This document shows, in pieces, positions 27,201 through 34,483 of a DNA stretch of 64,000 nt. The notes under the pieces are model-generated. The model saw only the letters and a program-made list of their open reading frames with translations, did not search any database and was not told where the DNA came from. The DNA is from Pseudomonas entomophila L48 (GTDB lineage Bacteria > Pseudomonadota > Gammaproteobacteria > Pseudomonadales > Pseudomonadaceae): the NCBI RefSeq assembly GCF_000026105.1, contig NC_008027.1, forward strand, positions 2,558,001 through 2,622,000, written 5' to 3'. The translations under genes and the position numbers were made by a program. Each line of letters begins with the position of its first letter. Position 1 is the first letter of the stretch.

Positions 27201-28369
27201 ACTTCCCGATCAACCCGCGCTATGTGAAGAACGGCACCCTGGACGGCAAGGTCGGCCTGGTCAACGACCCGGACTACCCCGAAGCCAATGACGAACGCGG
27301 GAGTTATTTCAAGCCGCTCGAAGCCTACGACACCAAGCGCAAGATCGAGAAGCAGGAGCAGCAGCTCAAGGCCTACTACGACCAGTTCGACGTCAAGAAG
27401 TACCGCACGGTGGCGGCCATGGACAACCTGCGCGACAAGCTCAGGTCCAACCAGTTCTACGACTTCGCCAACCAGCGCAACCTGCGCAGCCTCTACAACA
27501 ACTACGTGTGGACGGCGGCGGGGGGGCTGCACAAGGAAGAGCACAGCTTCGCCAACAGCTACAGCGAGACCTACACCGGCACCAGCAGCCTGACCTTCGC
27601 CGCGGGCCTGGAGTTCAAGGCCGACATCGGCACGCCGTTCGGCGGCTACTACATCGAGGCCGACACCCTGCTGGGCAACACCTGGACCATGACCGCGACC
27701 AAGGTCGAGGCACTGTCCAACGGCTTCGCCCTGAGCTGCAGCGTCAGCCCCACCAACTTCCTGCCCGCGCCGATCCTCACCCAGGAGGGCGGCAACCTGA
27801 AGTTCAGCGGCTATGGGCCCAACGCCGCGCCGGGCAAGGTCGATGCCTACCGCTACATGTCGTTCCTGCTGGCGCCGGCCGCCGACAACTTCAGTGTGCT
27901 TTCGCAGGTGGTGGACCAGAACTGGCTGAACAATTCCACCAGCGCCTCGGCGGCCGCCATGCGCGAGGCCATGAACAACCCAAGCGAGCCGTGGCGGGTG
28001 ATGTACCGCACCACCTATGTCAGCCGCGTGCCGGCGGCGTTCCAGCCGGTCAAGGCCGACACCAACGCACCCAACATCACGCCCCCGGCCAACCTGCCGT
28101 CCAACCACTGGCTGGTGACCGTGATCGACAAGCAACTGGACAAGACCGACCCGACTCGCCTGGAGATCGGGACGGCGATCGACACGGTGCTGGGGAGCCC
28201 CGGCGCCGGCCCAGGCCTGCTCAAGGACCTGATCCCCTGGTGGGCCGCCTTCTACACGGCGGCCAAGGTGTACGGGAGCGACGAATTCCTCGAACTGGCC
28301 GAACTGCGGGTCGACTTGCTGAACTACATGGCCAGCAAGTACGAAGCAGAGCACTACCGCACCAGCTGA
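21257..28369 (+). CDS. Giant LamG/concanavalin-like multidomain protein (2370 residues)
   Basis: I do not recognise a characterised homologue. The GTG at 21257 follows GGGAGGGG and starts 23 bases after the oxidoreductase gene; the open frame extends upstream, but only as an overlap. No signal peptide is visible. Residues 1 to about 1000 are Ser/Thr/Asp/Val-rich beta-type sequence. LamG-like sandwiches lie at about 1040-1130, 1130-1270, 1366-1560 and 1575-1690, each with an EAW.AL or W.RAL..SQM type signature. A segment with TIIGFIEGGPPLPSENQ is at about 1790-1806. Residues about 1835-1990 are long alternating Ser/Thr/Val strands that could form amphipathic hairpins. A charged helix-rich stretch (KRKIEKQEQQLKAYYDQFD) and an Ala/Asn-rich tail follow. 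A cytoplasmically made, lysis-released or specially exported lectin-like or pore-forming protein is possible; function unknown. Confidence 0.8.
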   Translation: MQQFNQIVSVNFQGVVVVFGREVAGKNAIYFDVLGQDVDSDDDDLDWSGFTAVTFTEQVRQVGMSIIAVDCDASTLVPSLAPFRVVTDQKYISVIQQSMNGTLYVNRFRLLKNKSGTDQKTTDYELSPAWEVRYARSHKEDVPADKSDKQDFLDPDGQPFLEPSLELSMITGVTDGHFDVLLLPIAGSESFAWQFLALDASATSVKLFNFPATDNGLFDVAGKPVDSDLRIQPDSVFGVAKAGTSTALPITSAPRAVTYVKHEKVVQPDGSSIGVRRATRVMITLSVADGTVTLDSAIGVNGTMAYLSGVIVTSNIVPAEFDLRFDGVSCLNLLPPASGTNPLAIKGPFEIGLMLAPGVKGDGLKVLGGAAQAEEKNLAPYVWIVDGDKLEVGFGNGSARVSCRTLHQVLFNDVWSDLHIRYAGKGDNPFTLTVNDAPVPLTPCSTTAEPCGTAMALVAAGSNGFVGALKRLAITVGGTAAVQLDCNSVNYSDNPPTTLNQAASGVKVTVQGARLEPSASPVNSDMSGEFYIDAMGLTYYAGLAGFIRPNAATCLIDGSDGLLHLYYPGDGNLLTVAQFSTQSARATFTVDWTTQWGSSGARAAALELPATSVALYRGVSCEHWAPVAARLLVAPDTTQSGFVNFVAHRVGTYMNSTRITVAASSVSELLCDIHVEASQSVGTETWRGLPRDIAQLTQIWNGAAANNPDDPQVLDQSKPYFDYAGSAPAVLVPTRTGGNGSFFLLTSVPQLPVTLTSVAVAAGATDEFVVVDITLAAPPRWPASATLNQHWPAVPATPRTLLDVFAGKAPHYDYSAVTTAGSRAYGLPLSLARSDEQVSHVLVFVRDEQKDFAVTVSTATQPLLCNVVICGVSLPDVPRAQAEFVKVLNGDATGYTYPSGYQTGLATLIYAMGNGLSADVVDTPAPAPEGGAFAYAGLLRVLFQGPSYDAPGMAPQALTNAAVIQGARLAFNGRDDAIRGSMLFGALVEAPPTDGGVGRLTNTSVHQGGIAPVLTPGVNGGWMPLPPSFSLDLNPPNKSNYVAFNVDKAFSPSDQLAITDDLTVEAWLALSDSRINPSSRALSYNVLGNRKHPDLPVQYMIGARQGPGLEMSDSTYVTRAFNFKPPALSLQVYVYLPQSGLSGTLLSVSQVRGSDQYVQLAVDEYGKAVFTFLEDKGEVKTAQPLSVGAWTCLTAVVELAGQGQVTLKLSVNAGAPVKATASNTFSGDLGALMLGSNQGGSLPARVNGVAFWQRALSDSQMQNSFSQGFADTDSMLGIRWNLAEGSGIVITNSAATGIEYDATLINPASPAWNAQGAFQVPYAGRNELVLTSNRILKGWTHVALASRQGHGLRLLASNYGKVSDGDAFNPSSTFALEAWIAPSALNRKQILLEKNGSYSLYINTLGQVCLTVQLQMDPPKYDDPPVNFTHEVKFAITAGVTTYVALNFSTGTVANDNGSKEYVAQKYYVRAGLYLNGVQVAEQMRNDLARPATVRTQTSSFYLGVNDDLTFNYEGLISHVRVWNRTLATDQIAQTYALRLTPASTDGLVAAWDFDEMAGTNAKDLTGNNTLVLSSNQLWTIWQDVAQASLVVNGRGSLPLRLTVADVGGYQDSQFTFGGARQGTTLTLPYSGRIDDVRLFSTRLTEQQIRESMNKALTGGEEHLAAYWRIEAGSGPTLFDFTGYGNNGTLTPAASPPQWSSAAAPIQNEAQYVVNTLGGTPDYYVARIQGQPSVIEYASAEKDAYGKIFSVMKRGYFYQSSDGVTALEVGYKVGDLDTLFVGQVQSKPTIIGFIEGGPPLPSENQTLAYWVGDMGGPASDYASACSVTYQESESKSWTFTGNKTSTFNGEFNLKGGLYQKSKSDVSVGLGAEAETMVLETTITGGAKMVLSGNLGDGLEVSQNHSSSVSLATSMTPTGNWEAANAVLNLTVGRRYIQNNVGIALVKSSTADLYMQALKGTQTPVGYVLAPNTTIPVDTNIIDFPINPRYVKNGTLDGKVGLVNDPDYPEANDERGSYFKPLEAYDTKRKIEKQEQQLKAYYDQFDVKKYRTVAAMDNLRDKLRSNQFYDFANQRNLRSLYNNYVWTAAGGLHKEEHSFANSYSETYTGTSSLTFAAGLEFKADIGTPFGGYYIEADTLLGNTWTMTATKVEALSNGFALSCSVSPTNFLPAPILTQEGGNLKFSGYGPNAAPGKVDAYRYMSFLLAPAADNFSVLSQVVDQNWLNNSTSASAAAMREAMNNPSEPWRVMYRTTYVSRVPAAFQPVKADTNAPNITPPANLPSNHWLVTVIDKQLDKTDPTRLEIGTAIDTVLGSPGAGPGLLKDLIPWWAAFYTAAKVYGSDEFLELAELRVDLLNYMASKYEAEHYRTS

Positions 28370-28398
28370 CCCACAACCCACGTAAAGGAGCTACGAAC

Positions 28399-28944
28399 AT
28401 GGCAGATACAAGCTTTGCGGTGACCGGTATCTTCTCCGGCCTGCAAATCGTCTCGACCGGCATCGGCGGCCTGGTCAACGTCGCCTCGAGCGTCTCGGCG
28501 CAGACCGGCTACGCCATCGCCCGCCAGCAGACCTCCGACGGCACGCCGTACACCTTGCTCACCGCCGCGAATACGCAGGCGGTGAAAGACCCGGCCAGCC
28601 TGGTGGTCAGCGCCCAGTACGCGCAGATCGTCACCTTCGCCGAACTGGACCTGGAGGTGCGCTACACCGACATCCCGGCGGACACGCAAGTGTCGGTGGA
28701 TGCCACCAACCCGAAGCTTGCGGTCGCGCGCCAGGACATCGCCGGCACCAGCCTGCTGGGCAAGCAGAGCAAGAAGCAGGAGGCCTTCGAGATGGAGCTG
28801 AGCCTCAACCTCTGGGTGGCCAAGCCCGAGCAGCTCAAGCCCACCTCGTCGATCACCCTGAGCCTGTCGAGCATCGATGGCAGTTCGGGTGGGCCGGTGA
28901 AGAAGACCCTGCTGCAGAAGGTGCAGATCAACCTGTCGAAATAA
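28399..28944 (+). CDS. Conserved hypothetical protein, 181 residues
   Basis: It follows the giant gene by 29 bases, with AAAGGAG seven to eight bases before the ATG at 28399, so it is clearly in the same operon. The N-terminus (VTGIFSGLQIVSTGIGGLVNVASSV) is hydrophobic and glycine-rich, like a membrane-interacting segment and not a cleavable signal. The rest is soluble beta-type sequence ending LLQKVQINLSK. I do not recognise the family. It may be a small partner or membrane-interaction component of the LamG protein. The alternative is an inclusion-body or phage-tail-like structural subunit; nothing in the sequence decides this. Confidence 0.75.
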   Translation: MADTSFAVTGIFSGLQIVSTGIGGLVNVASSVSAQTGYAIARQQTSDGTPYTLLTAANTQAVKDPASLVVSAQYAQIVTFAELDLEVRYTDIPADTQVSVDATNPKLAVARQDIAGTSLLGKQSKKQEAFEMELSLNLWVAKPEQLKPTSSITLSLSSIDGSSGGPVKKTLLQKVQINLSK

Positions 28945-28965
28945 CCCCTGCAAGGAGCACGCAAC

Positions 28966-29994
28966 ATGGCTACTGAAACCTGGAGCGGCATCGTCGTGCG
29001 CGCCACCCTGGCGGAGAACGGCACGGTCCCGCGCAGCGCCTCGTCGTCCTCGCCCGACATCATCCTCGCCGGCAAGGAACCGCTGGCCGTCCCCTCGGTG
29101 CTGACCGACCCGGCCAACTACAACAACGGCTACGACAACAAGCTGTACATCGGCTTGCCCAACTACCTCTACGTGCGCGGCAAGAACTACACCGCCGGTG
29201 ACCTGGCGGGGTACTGGAACCTGTTCTGGGCCACCCCCAACATCCTGCTGTATCCGTACCTGTGGGAAGGCAACCAGCTGAAGACCTCGGGGGGCGACAA
29301 GAACCCGCCGTTCAGCATCAAGCCGGGGGCCATCGGCGCTTCCCTCGACTGCTTCACCTGGGTGCCGCCAGACACCTCCGACCACTACTGCATGATCGCG
29401 GTGGCCAGCACCCCGGACCATCCCAACCCGCTGAAGGGCGTGACCAACATCACCGACCTGGCGGACGTGCTTTCGAAGAACGCCAACATTGCCCAGCGCA
29501 ACGTGCAGATGGTCCGTGGCGACCTGCCGCAGGTGGTCAGCACCGCTGGCTACAACCAAGGGGACGAGGGCGCGCTGGTGGACTTGGCGGTGGTGTTCGA
29601 GAACATTCCCAAAGGCACCAAGTACACCATCTCCTCGGGCACGCCGCTCAATGGCAAGACCCTCAGCCATTCCGACAACAACACCCTGGATAACGACTTC
29701 AAGTACGCCTGGGTCGGCCAGGACATTCCTGCCAACTGGAATACGCTGTTCACCTTCACCCTGTCGTTCGGCAGCGACTGGTCGGGGATCCCGGCGGGCA
29801 AGAAGCCCAAGGTGACCATTCGGGGTGAGTTGGTGCAGGGTTCCGCGGATCGGCTGTACCACAACCCGGCGGCGTACTTTGCCGACCCGCATCCGCACAC
29901 CCGCGCGGTGCGCCTGGATGCGACGGGGGGGCCGGTGAAGCTTATCGTGGCGGGCAGTGTCACCACGCTTTATACCGACATCGGGCCTAAATAA
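28966..29994 (+). CDS. Conserved hypothetical protein, 342 residues
   Basis: Third member of the giant-protein operon, 21 bases after the previous stop, with CAAGGAGCA before the ATG at 28966. There is no signal peptide. The sequence is rich in Tyr, Asn, Asp and Pro (for example NYLYVRGKNYTAGDLAGYWN and CFTWVPPDTSDHYCMIAV), as in beta-sandwich proteins. It ends GGPVKLIVAGSVTTLYTDIG. I do not recognise it. The blocks LYLYVRGKNYT and FTWVPPDTSDHYC look like an immunoglobulin-like fold that could bind carbohydrate or package with the LamG protein, but this is only a reading of composition. Confidence 0.75.
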   Translation: MATETWSGIVVRATLAENGTVPRSASSSSPDIILAGKEPLAVPSVLTDPANYNNGYDNKLYIGLPNYLYVRGKNYTAGDLAGYWNLFWATPNILLYPYLWEGNQLKTSGGDKNPPFSIKPGAIGASLDCFTWVPPDTSDHYCMIAVASTPDHPNPLKGVTNITDLADVLSKNANIAQRNVQMVRGDLPQVVSTAGYNQGDEGALVDLAVVFENIPKGTKYTISSGTPLNGKTLSHSDNNTLDNDFKYAWVGQDIPANWNTLFTFTLSFGSDWSGIPAGKKPKVTIRGELVQGSADRLYHNPAAYFADPHPHTRAVRLDATGGPVKLIVAGSVTTLYTDIGPK

Positions 29995-30000
29995 CGGCCC

Positions 30001-30147
30001 TTGCAGCGTCCATGAAATCGAGCGCCGCTCTCGCGCCGCATCGCGGATGAATCCGCTCCTACACACACACAGGCAGGGTCACGTGTAGGAGCGGATTTAT
30101 CCGCGATGCGCCGCGCGGGCGGCGCTCGATCTTGAGCGCAGCGCAGA
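30001..30147. repeat. GAGCGCCGC repeat plus REP pair (right edge of accessory block)
   Basis: TTGCAGCGT at 30001 followed after 10 bases by GAGCGCCGC (30020) repeats the layout at 7777-7804 in the same orientation. An inverted REP pair follows (arms 30038-30064 and 30083-30109, GCATCGCGGATGAATCCGCT type). An inverted GAGCGCCGCCC copy is at 30108-30147. The rest of 29995-30284 is the leader of the transporter gene; no gene seen. Confidence 0.75.
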
Positions 30148-30284
30148 CCTATCGCCAAGCACCTGGCCGGCATACAGCTCTCGTGCCTGCCTAATACTTT
30201 AGTCGTAGCCCCTCGGCCCCCAACCACGCCCCCCTTATAGACTCGCCCGGTAATCCGACAATCCAACAACAAAAGGACATTACC

Positions 30285-31703
30285 GTGGCCGCTGAAATCC
30301 AAGACAGCCGCTCCGCCCGCTTTGCCCTGCGTTGCTCGAACTGGGCCGAACGCTGGTTCCCCGACTCCTGGGTGTTCGCCGCCCTGGCCGTGATGCTGGT
30401 GTGCCTCGGCGCCCTGGCCATGGGTGGCAAGCCCACCGACACCGCCAAGGCCTTTGGCGACGGCTTCTGGAGCCTCATCCCCTTCACCATGCAGATGGCC
30501 TTCGTGGTCATCGGCGGCTACGTGGTGGCCAGCTCGCCACCCGCCGCGCGGCTGATCGACCGCCTGGCGCGGCTACCGAGCAATGGCCGCTCGGCGGTGT
30601 GCTGGGTGGCGCTGATCTCGATGCTCGCCTCGCTGCTCAACTGGGGCCTGTCGCTGGTGTTCGGCGGCCTGCTGGTGCGCGCCCTGGCCCGTCGCACCGA
30701 CCTGAAGATGGACTACCGCGCTGCCGGTGCCGCCGCCTATCTCGGTTTGGGCGCGGTGTGGGCGCTGGGCCTGTCGTCGTCGGCCGCGCAACTACAGGCC
30801 AACCCGGCCAGCCTGCCACCGTCGATTCTCGCTATCACCGGGGTGATCCCGTTCACCGAGACCATCTTCCTCTGGCAGTCCGGGGTGATGCTGGCGGCAC
30901 TGGTGATCGTCTCGCTGATCGTCGCCTACGCCACCGCCCCCGGCCCGAACAGTGCCCGTAGCGCCCAGGACTGCGGTGTCGACCCAAGCTTCAGCGCGCC
31001 ACCTTCGCCACAGCGTACCCGTCCGGGCGAATGGCTGGAGTACAGCCCGATCCTGATCCTGCTGCTGGTGGCCCTGGCCGGCGGCTGGCTGTACCAGGAG
31101 TTCGCCACCAAACCTGCGATTACCGCGATCTCCGGGCTGAACACCTACAACCTGCTGTTCATCATGCTCGGGGCCTTGCTGCACTGGCGCCCGCGCAGCT
31201 TCCTCGACGCCGTGGCCCGCGCCGTGCCGACCACCACCGGGGTGCTGATCCAGTTCCCGCTGTACGGCTCGATCGCGGCCATCCTCACCCAGGTCAAAGG
31301 CGTCGATGAACAGACCCTGGCCCATCACATCTCGCTGTTCTTCACCCAGATCGCCACCCATGACACCTACGCGCTGCTGATGGGGGTGTATTCGGCGGTG
31401 CTGGGCTTCTTCATCCCGTCCGGTGGCGGCAAGTGGATCATCGAGGCGCCGTACGTGATGCTGGTGGCCAACGACCTGCAGTACCACCTGGGCTGGGCGG
31501 TGCAGATCTACAACGCCGCCGAGGCGCTGCCGAACCTGATCAACCCGTTCTACATGCTGCCGTTGCTGGGGGTGTTGGGGTTGAAGGCGCGTGACCTGAT
31601 CGGTTTCTCGTTCGTGCAACTGCTGGTGCATGTGCCGTTGGTGCTGGTGTTGTTGTGGGCGCTGGGCACCACCTTGCAGTACGTGCCGCCTGTGATGCCG
31701 TGA
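30285..31703 (+). CDS. atoE: Short-chain fatty acid transporter, AtoE family
   Basis: A 472-residue integral membrane protein with about 12 hydrophobic segments and the family signatures GLSSSAAQLQ, FFIPSGGGKWIIEAPY and NLINPFYMLPLLG. AtoE proteins carry acetoacetate, butyrate and similar acids across the inner membrane. The start is GTG with AAAAGGA seven bases before. It is the natural partner of the CoA-transferase at 6365-7755, from which it is separated by the 22-kb accessory block. It now has its own leader containing REP-type repeats, and its expression may have become independent of the CoA-transferase operon. Confidence 0.92.
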   Translation: MAAEIQDSRSARFALRCSNWAERWFPDSWVFAALAVMLVCLGALAMGGKPTDTAKAFGDGFWSLIPFTMQMAFVVIGGYVVASSPPAARLIDRLARLPSNGRSAVCWVALISMLASLLNWGLSLVFGGLLVRALARRTDLKMDYRAAGAAAYLGLGAVWALGLSSSAAQLQANPASLPPSILAITGVIPFTETIFLWQSGVMLAALVIVSLIVAYATAPGPNSARSAQDCGVDPSFSAPPSPQRTRPGEWLEYSPILILLLVALAGGWLYQEFATKPAITAISGLNTYNLLFIMLGALLHWRPRSFLDAVARAVPTTTGVLIQFPLYGSIAAILTQVKGVDEQTLAHHISLFFTQIATHDTYALLMGVYSAVLGFFIPSGGGKWIIEAPYVMLVANDLQYHLGWAVQIYNAAEALPNLINPFYMLPLLGVLGLKARDLIGFSFVQLLVHVPLVLVLLWALGTTLQYVPPVMP

Positions 31704-31708
31704 CAACC

Positions 31709-31781
31709 GCTTTCGCCAGCAAGGCTGGCTTCTACGGATCGAACGCATCCCCTCGTAGGAGCCAGCTTTGCTGGCGAAAGC
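31709..31781. repeat. REP pair
   Basis: GCTTTCGCCAGCAAGGCTGG at 31709 and its inverted counterpart ending GCTGGCGAAAGC at 31781 form a hairpin pair just after the atoE stop. It may serve as transcription end or mRNA stabiliser. Confidence 0.85.
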
Positions 31782-31822
31782 GCCCGTAAGACCACTGAAT
31801 GACTTCCTTCTTGTCACAATTC

Positions 31823-31841
31823 GATAATGATTCGCATCTGT
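31823..31841. promoter_or_regulatory. Putative Fur box upstream of TonB receptor
   Basis: GATAATGATTCGCATCTGT has the first nine bases of the Fur consensus exactly, and I count 12 of 19 matches overall. It lies about 75 bases before the ATG of the TonB-dependent receptor. Iron repression through Fur is the expected regulation. Confidence 0.6.
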
Positions 31842-31915
31842 GAATCGTTCTCCTATGGCTGTCGCTCACCGGCAGCCAAGGACACCCCTCGAATCGAACA
31901 AGGAGACAGGCAGCG

Positions 31916-34141
31916 ATGTTCGCGCCCATCAGCCGTTCCATGACCCTCACCCTGGGTCTGTGCGCCACCGTCATCGGCCCATTCGCGCAAGCCGAAGAGA
32001 CCGACCCCAAGTCCACCGACGGCGTGCTGGAACTCGGCTCCACCGAAATCCTCGCCCAAGGCCTGGGCAGCACCACGGAACACACCGGCTCCTACACCAC
32101 CGGCAGCATGAGCGCGGCCACGCGCCTGAACCTGTCGATCAAGGAAACCCCGCAATCGGTATCGGTGCTGACCCGCCAGCAGCTCGACGACTTCCGGCTC
32201 GACTCGCTGTCCGAGGCCATGGCCCACGTCACCGGCGTCACCGTGCAGCGCAACGACTCCGAGCGGCCGACCTATTTCTCCCGTGGCTACGCGATCAACA
32301 ACTTCCAGATCGACGGGATGCTCAACACCTTCTCCGGGCTCAAGTCCGACTCCGACACCATCATCTACGACCGCATCGAAGTGGTGCGCGGCGCCACCGG
32401 CCTGACCACCGGGGCAGGGGACCCATCTGGGACCATCGCCATGGTGCGCAAGCGCCCGACCACCCAGCTGGATGTGCGCACGGGCCTGAGTGCCGGCAGC
32501 TACGACAACTACCGCGGCTATGTCGATGTCGGCGGGCCGCTGGGTTGGGAAGGGCGCCTGCGTGGGCGTACGGTGCTGGCCTACCGCGACAGCAAGTCGT
32601 ACATGGACAAGTACGCCAGCCAGCGTGAGGTGGCCTACGGCATTCTCGAAGCCGACCTCACCGACAGCACCGTGCTCGCCGTGGGCTACGACTACCAGAA
32701 CAAGCACGTGCAGGGCGCCTCCTGGGGCACCGTGCCGTATTGGAACGCCGAGGGCGGAAAGGCGCATATGGCGCGCTCGACCAACCTGGCCGCGCCGTGG
32801 TCGTCCTGGCCCTTGAAGGACCAGACCGTGTTCGCCACCCTCGACCAGCACCTGGGTAACGATTGGCTCCTCAAGGCCGCTTATACCCACCGCCAAAGCG
32901 ACAGCGACGGCAAGGTGTACTACGGTGGCAATGGCTTTCCCGCCGCTGACCGCAGCGGCATGAACGCCTGGAGTTCGCATTTCGCCGGGGTGGAGAAGAT
33001 GGACGCCCTCGACCTGAACCTGGCAGGGCCCTATCAGTTGCTGGGGCGCAGCCACGACTTCATGGTCGGTTATGGCGTATCGGAATTGCGCAGCACGGCG
33101 CCGGCGTTTGTTGGCCGTGTCGACCCCAAGGATTACGCGAAGATCCCGGATTGGAAGTACATGGGCGCCATCCCCAAGTTCAGCGACCGCGACAGCGGCC
33201 TGGATTCGTCGCGCTCCTATACCCGGCAGAAGGCCGGCTATATCGCCACCCGCTTGAACCCCACCGACCGCCTGCATGTCGTGCTGGGCAGCCGCTACGG
33301 CAGTTGGGAGAGCGAGAGCAAGAGCTGGACTTACGACGCCAACCTCGCGCTGACCCGCTCCAGCGTCAGCAAGCAGACCCAGAACGACCAGTGGACCCCG
33401 TATGCCGGCGTGCTCTACGACCTCACCGAGCAGTACACCGTGTACGCCAGCTACACCGACATCTTCAACCCGCAGACGCGCAAGGACGTCAGCGACAAGT
33501 TCCTCGAACCCATCGTCGGCAAGGTCTATGAAATCGGTTTGAAGGGCAGCCTGTTCGACGATCGCGCCAACCTCAGCACGGCTGTCTACCGCAGCAAGCA
33601 GGACAACGTGCCGGAGCTCGACGACTCGGTGCCGCTCGGGCCCAATGGCCAGCAGTACTACAAGTCCGGCGGCAAGGGCGTGGTGGTCGAGGGCTTCGAG
33701 GCAGAGCTGGCGGGGGAGGTGATGCCGGGCTGGCAGATGAGCCTGGGCTACAGCTACAGCCATGCGGCCAATGGCGACAAGACCCGCAAGAACACCGAGC
33801 AGCCGATGAACCTGGTGCGCTTCTCCAGCACCTACCAGTTGCTGGCGCAGCTGACCGTGGGCGGCACACTGGATTGGCAGAGCGATATCTACGGCAATGG
33901 CAGGCGGCCGATCGGGCGTGATAGCAACGGCAACATCGTTACCACGCCGGACCGCATGACCCAGGACGCCTACGCCCTGGTCGGGCTGATGGGGCGCTAC
34001 CAGTTCGACGAGCACTTGTCGGCGTCGGTCAACGTGAAGAACCTGTTCGACCAGCACTATTACAACAATGTTGGGTTCTACAACGGTGTGTACATGGGGG
34101 AGCCGCGGACGGTGATGGTCAGCCTTGACTGGAAGCTGTGA
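31916..34141 (+). CDS. TonB-dependent siderophore receptor
   Basis: A 741-residue outer-membrane receptor with a signal peptide (cleavage near FAQA-EE, residue 26). The plug domain has IKETPQSVSVLTRQQLDDF and the ERPTYFSRGYAINNFQIDG region. A 22-strand barrel follows, ending in aromatic-terminated VMVSLDWKL. TPQSVSV and VRGATGL are typical of the hydroxamate/catecholate siderophore receptor group (FhuE/FpvA-like). No FecI-type N-terminal signalling extension is evident: the sequence before the plug is about 45 residues. It stands alone, with no biosynthesis genes next to it, so it probably takes up a xenosiderophore. ATG preceded by AAGGAGACAGGCAGCG. Confidence 0.92.
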   Translation: MFAPISRSMTLTLGLCATVIGPFAQAEETDPKSTDGVLELGSTEILAQGLGSTTEHTGSYTTGSMSAATRLNLSIKETPQSVSVLTRQQLDDFRLDSLSEAMAHVTGVTVQRNDSERPTYFSRGYAINNFQIDGMLNTFSGLKSDSDTIIYDRIEVVRGATGLTTGAGDPSGTIAMVRKRPTTQLDVRTGLSAGSYDNYRGYVDVGGPLGWEGRLRGRTVLAYRDSKSYMDKYASQREVAYGILEADLTDSTVLAVGYDYQNKHVQGASWGTVPYWNAEGGKAHMARSTNLAAPWSSWPLKDQTVFATLDQHLGNDWLLKAAYTHRQSDSDGKVYYGGNGFPAADRSGMNAWSSHFAGVEKMDALDLNLAGPYQLLGRSHDFMVGYGVSELRSTAPAFVGRVDPKDYAKIPDWKYMGAIPKFSDRDSGLDSSRSYTRQKAGYIATRLNPTDRLHVVLGSRYGSWESESKSWTYDANLALTRSSVSKQTQNDQWTPYAGVLYDLTEQYTVYASYTDIFNPQTRKDVSDKFLEPIVGKVYEIGLKGSLFDDRANLSTAVYRSKQDNVPELDDSVPLGPNGQQYYKSGGKGVVVEGFEAELAGEVMPGWQMSLGYSYSHAANGDKTRKNTEQPMNLVRFSSTYQLLAQLTVGGTLDWQSDIYGNGRRPIGRDSNGNIVTTPDRMTQDAYALVGLMGRYQFDEHLSASVNVKNLFDQHYYNNVGFYNGVYMGEPRTVMVSLDWKL

Positions 34142-34210
34142 GGGCGCCTTATCTGCCTGCAGGACCATACGTTGTTTTTCGAGTGGTTCGACGGGAGGGG
34201 GGCTGCGCCT

Positions 34211-34483
34211 ATGAGATCGAGCGCCGCCCGCGCGGCGCTTCGCCGGCAAAGCCGGCTCCTACATCTGTTTCGGGCCAGTTATGCCTGTGCCAGAGGCGGT
34301 GCTCGCGTTGGCGCATGTCTCCCGTCATGCGCAGCGGCGGCAGCGCCCATGCTGAAACTGCGTCGTGCCAACAAGGCGGTCCCCGGTACCTTCCCAGACA
34401 AAACTGGCCCGAGACAAACGGTAGGAGCCGGCTTTGCCGGCGAAGCGCCGCGCGGGCGGCGCTCGATCTTGAGCGCGCTGCAA
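34211..34483. repeat. Nested REP and GAGCGCCGC palindromes
   Basis: A GATCGAGCGCCGCCCGCG copy (34215-34238) runs directly into a REP arm (34238-34262). The mirror arrangement is at 34421-34483: REP arm GTAGGAGCCGGCTTTGCCGG, then GCGCCGCGCGGGCGGCGCTC with TTGAGCGCGCTGCAA. The enclosed 160 bases show no supported gene. The whole stretch 34142-34697 otherwise appears non-coding. Confidence 0.7.

Noticed and set aside
24491..28381. Very long open frame on the minus strand (about 1296 codons) opposite the LamG gene, and others such as 21635-24274, 31853-34249 (minus) and 41577-43571, 49030-51285 (plus)
   Set aside because: They are antisense to genes with clear motifs and ribosome sites. Their translations are low-complexity, rich in His, Gln, Gly, Val and Arg, as expected of third-position GC bias in high-GC DNA.
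7777..30028. Flanking TTGCAGCGT...GAGCGCCGC direct repeats as integrase attachment sites
   Set aside because: Similar copies occur at 34445-34483 and 30108-30147 outside the block edges, and there is no integrase gene. They are better called members of a repeat family at which recombination may have occurred.
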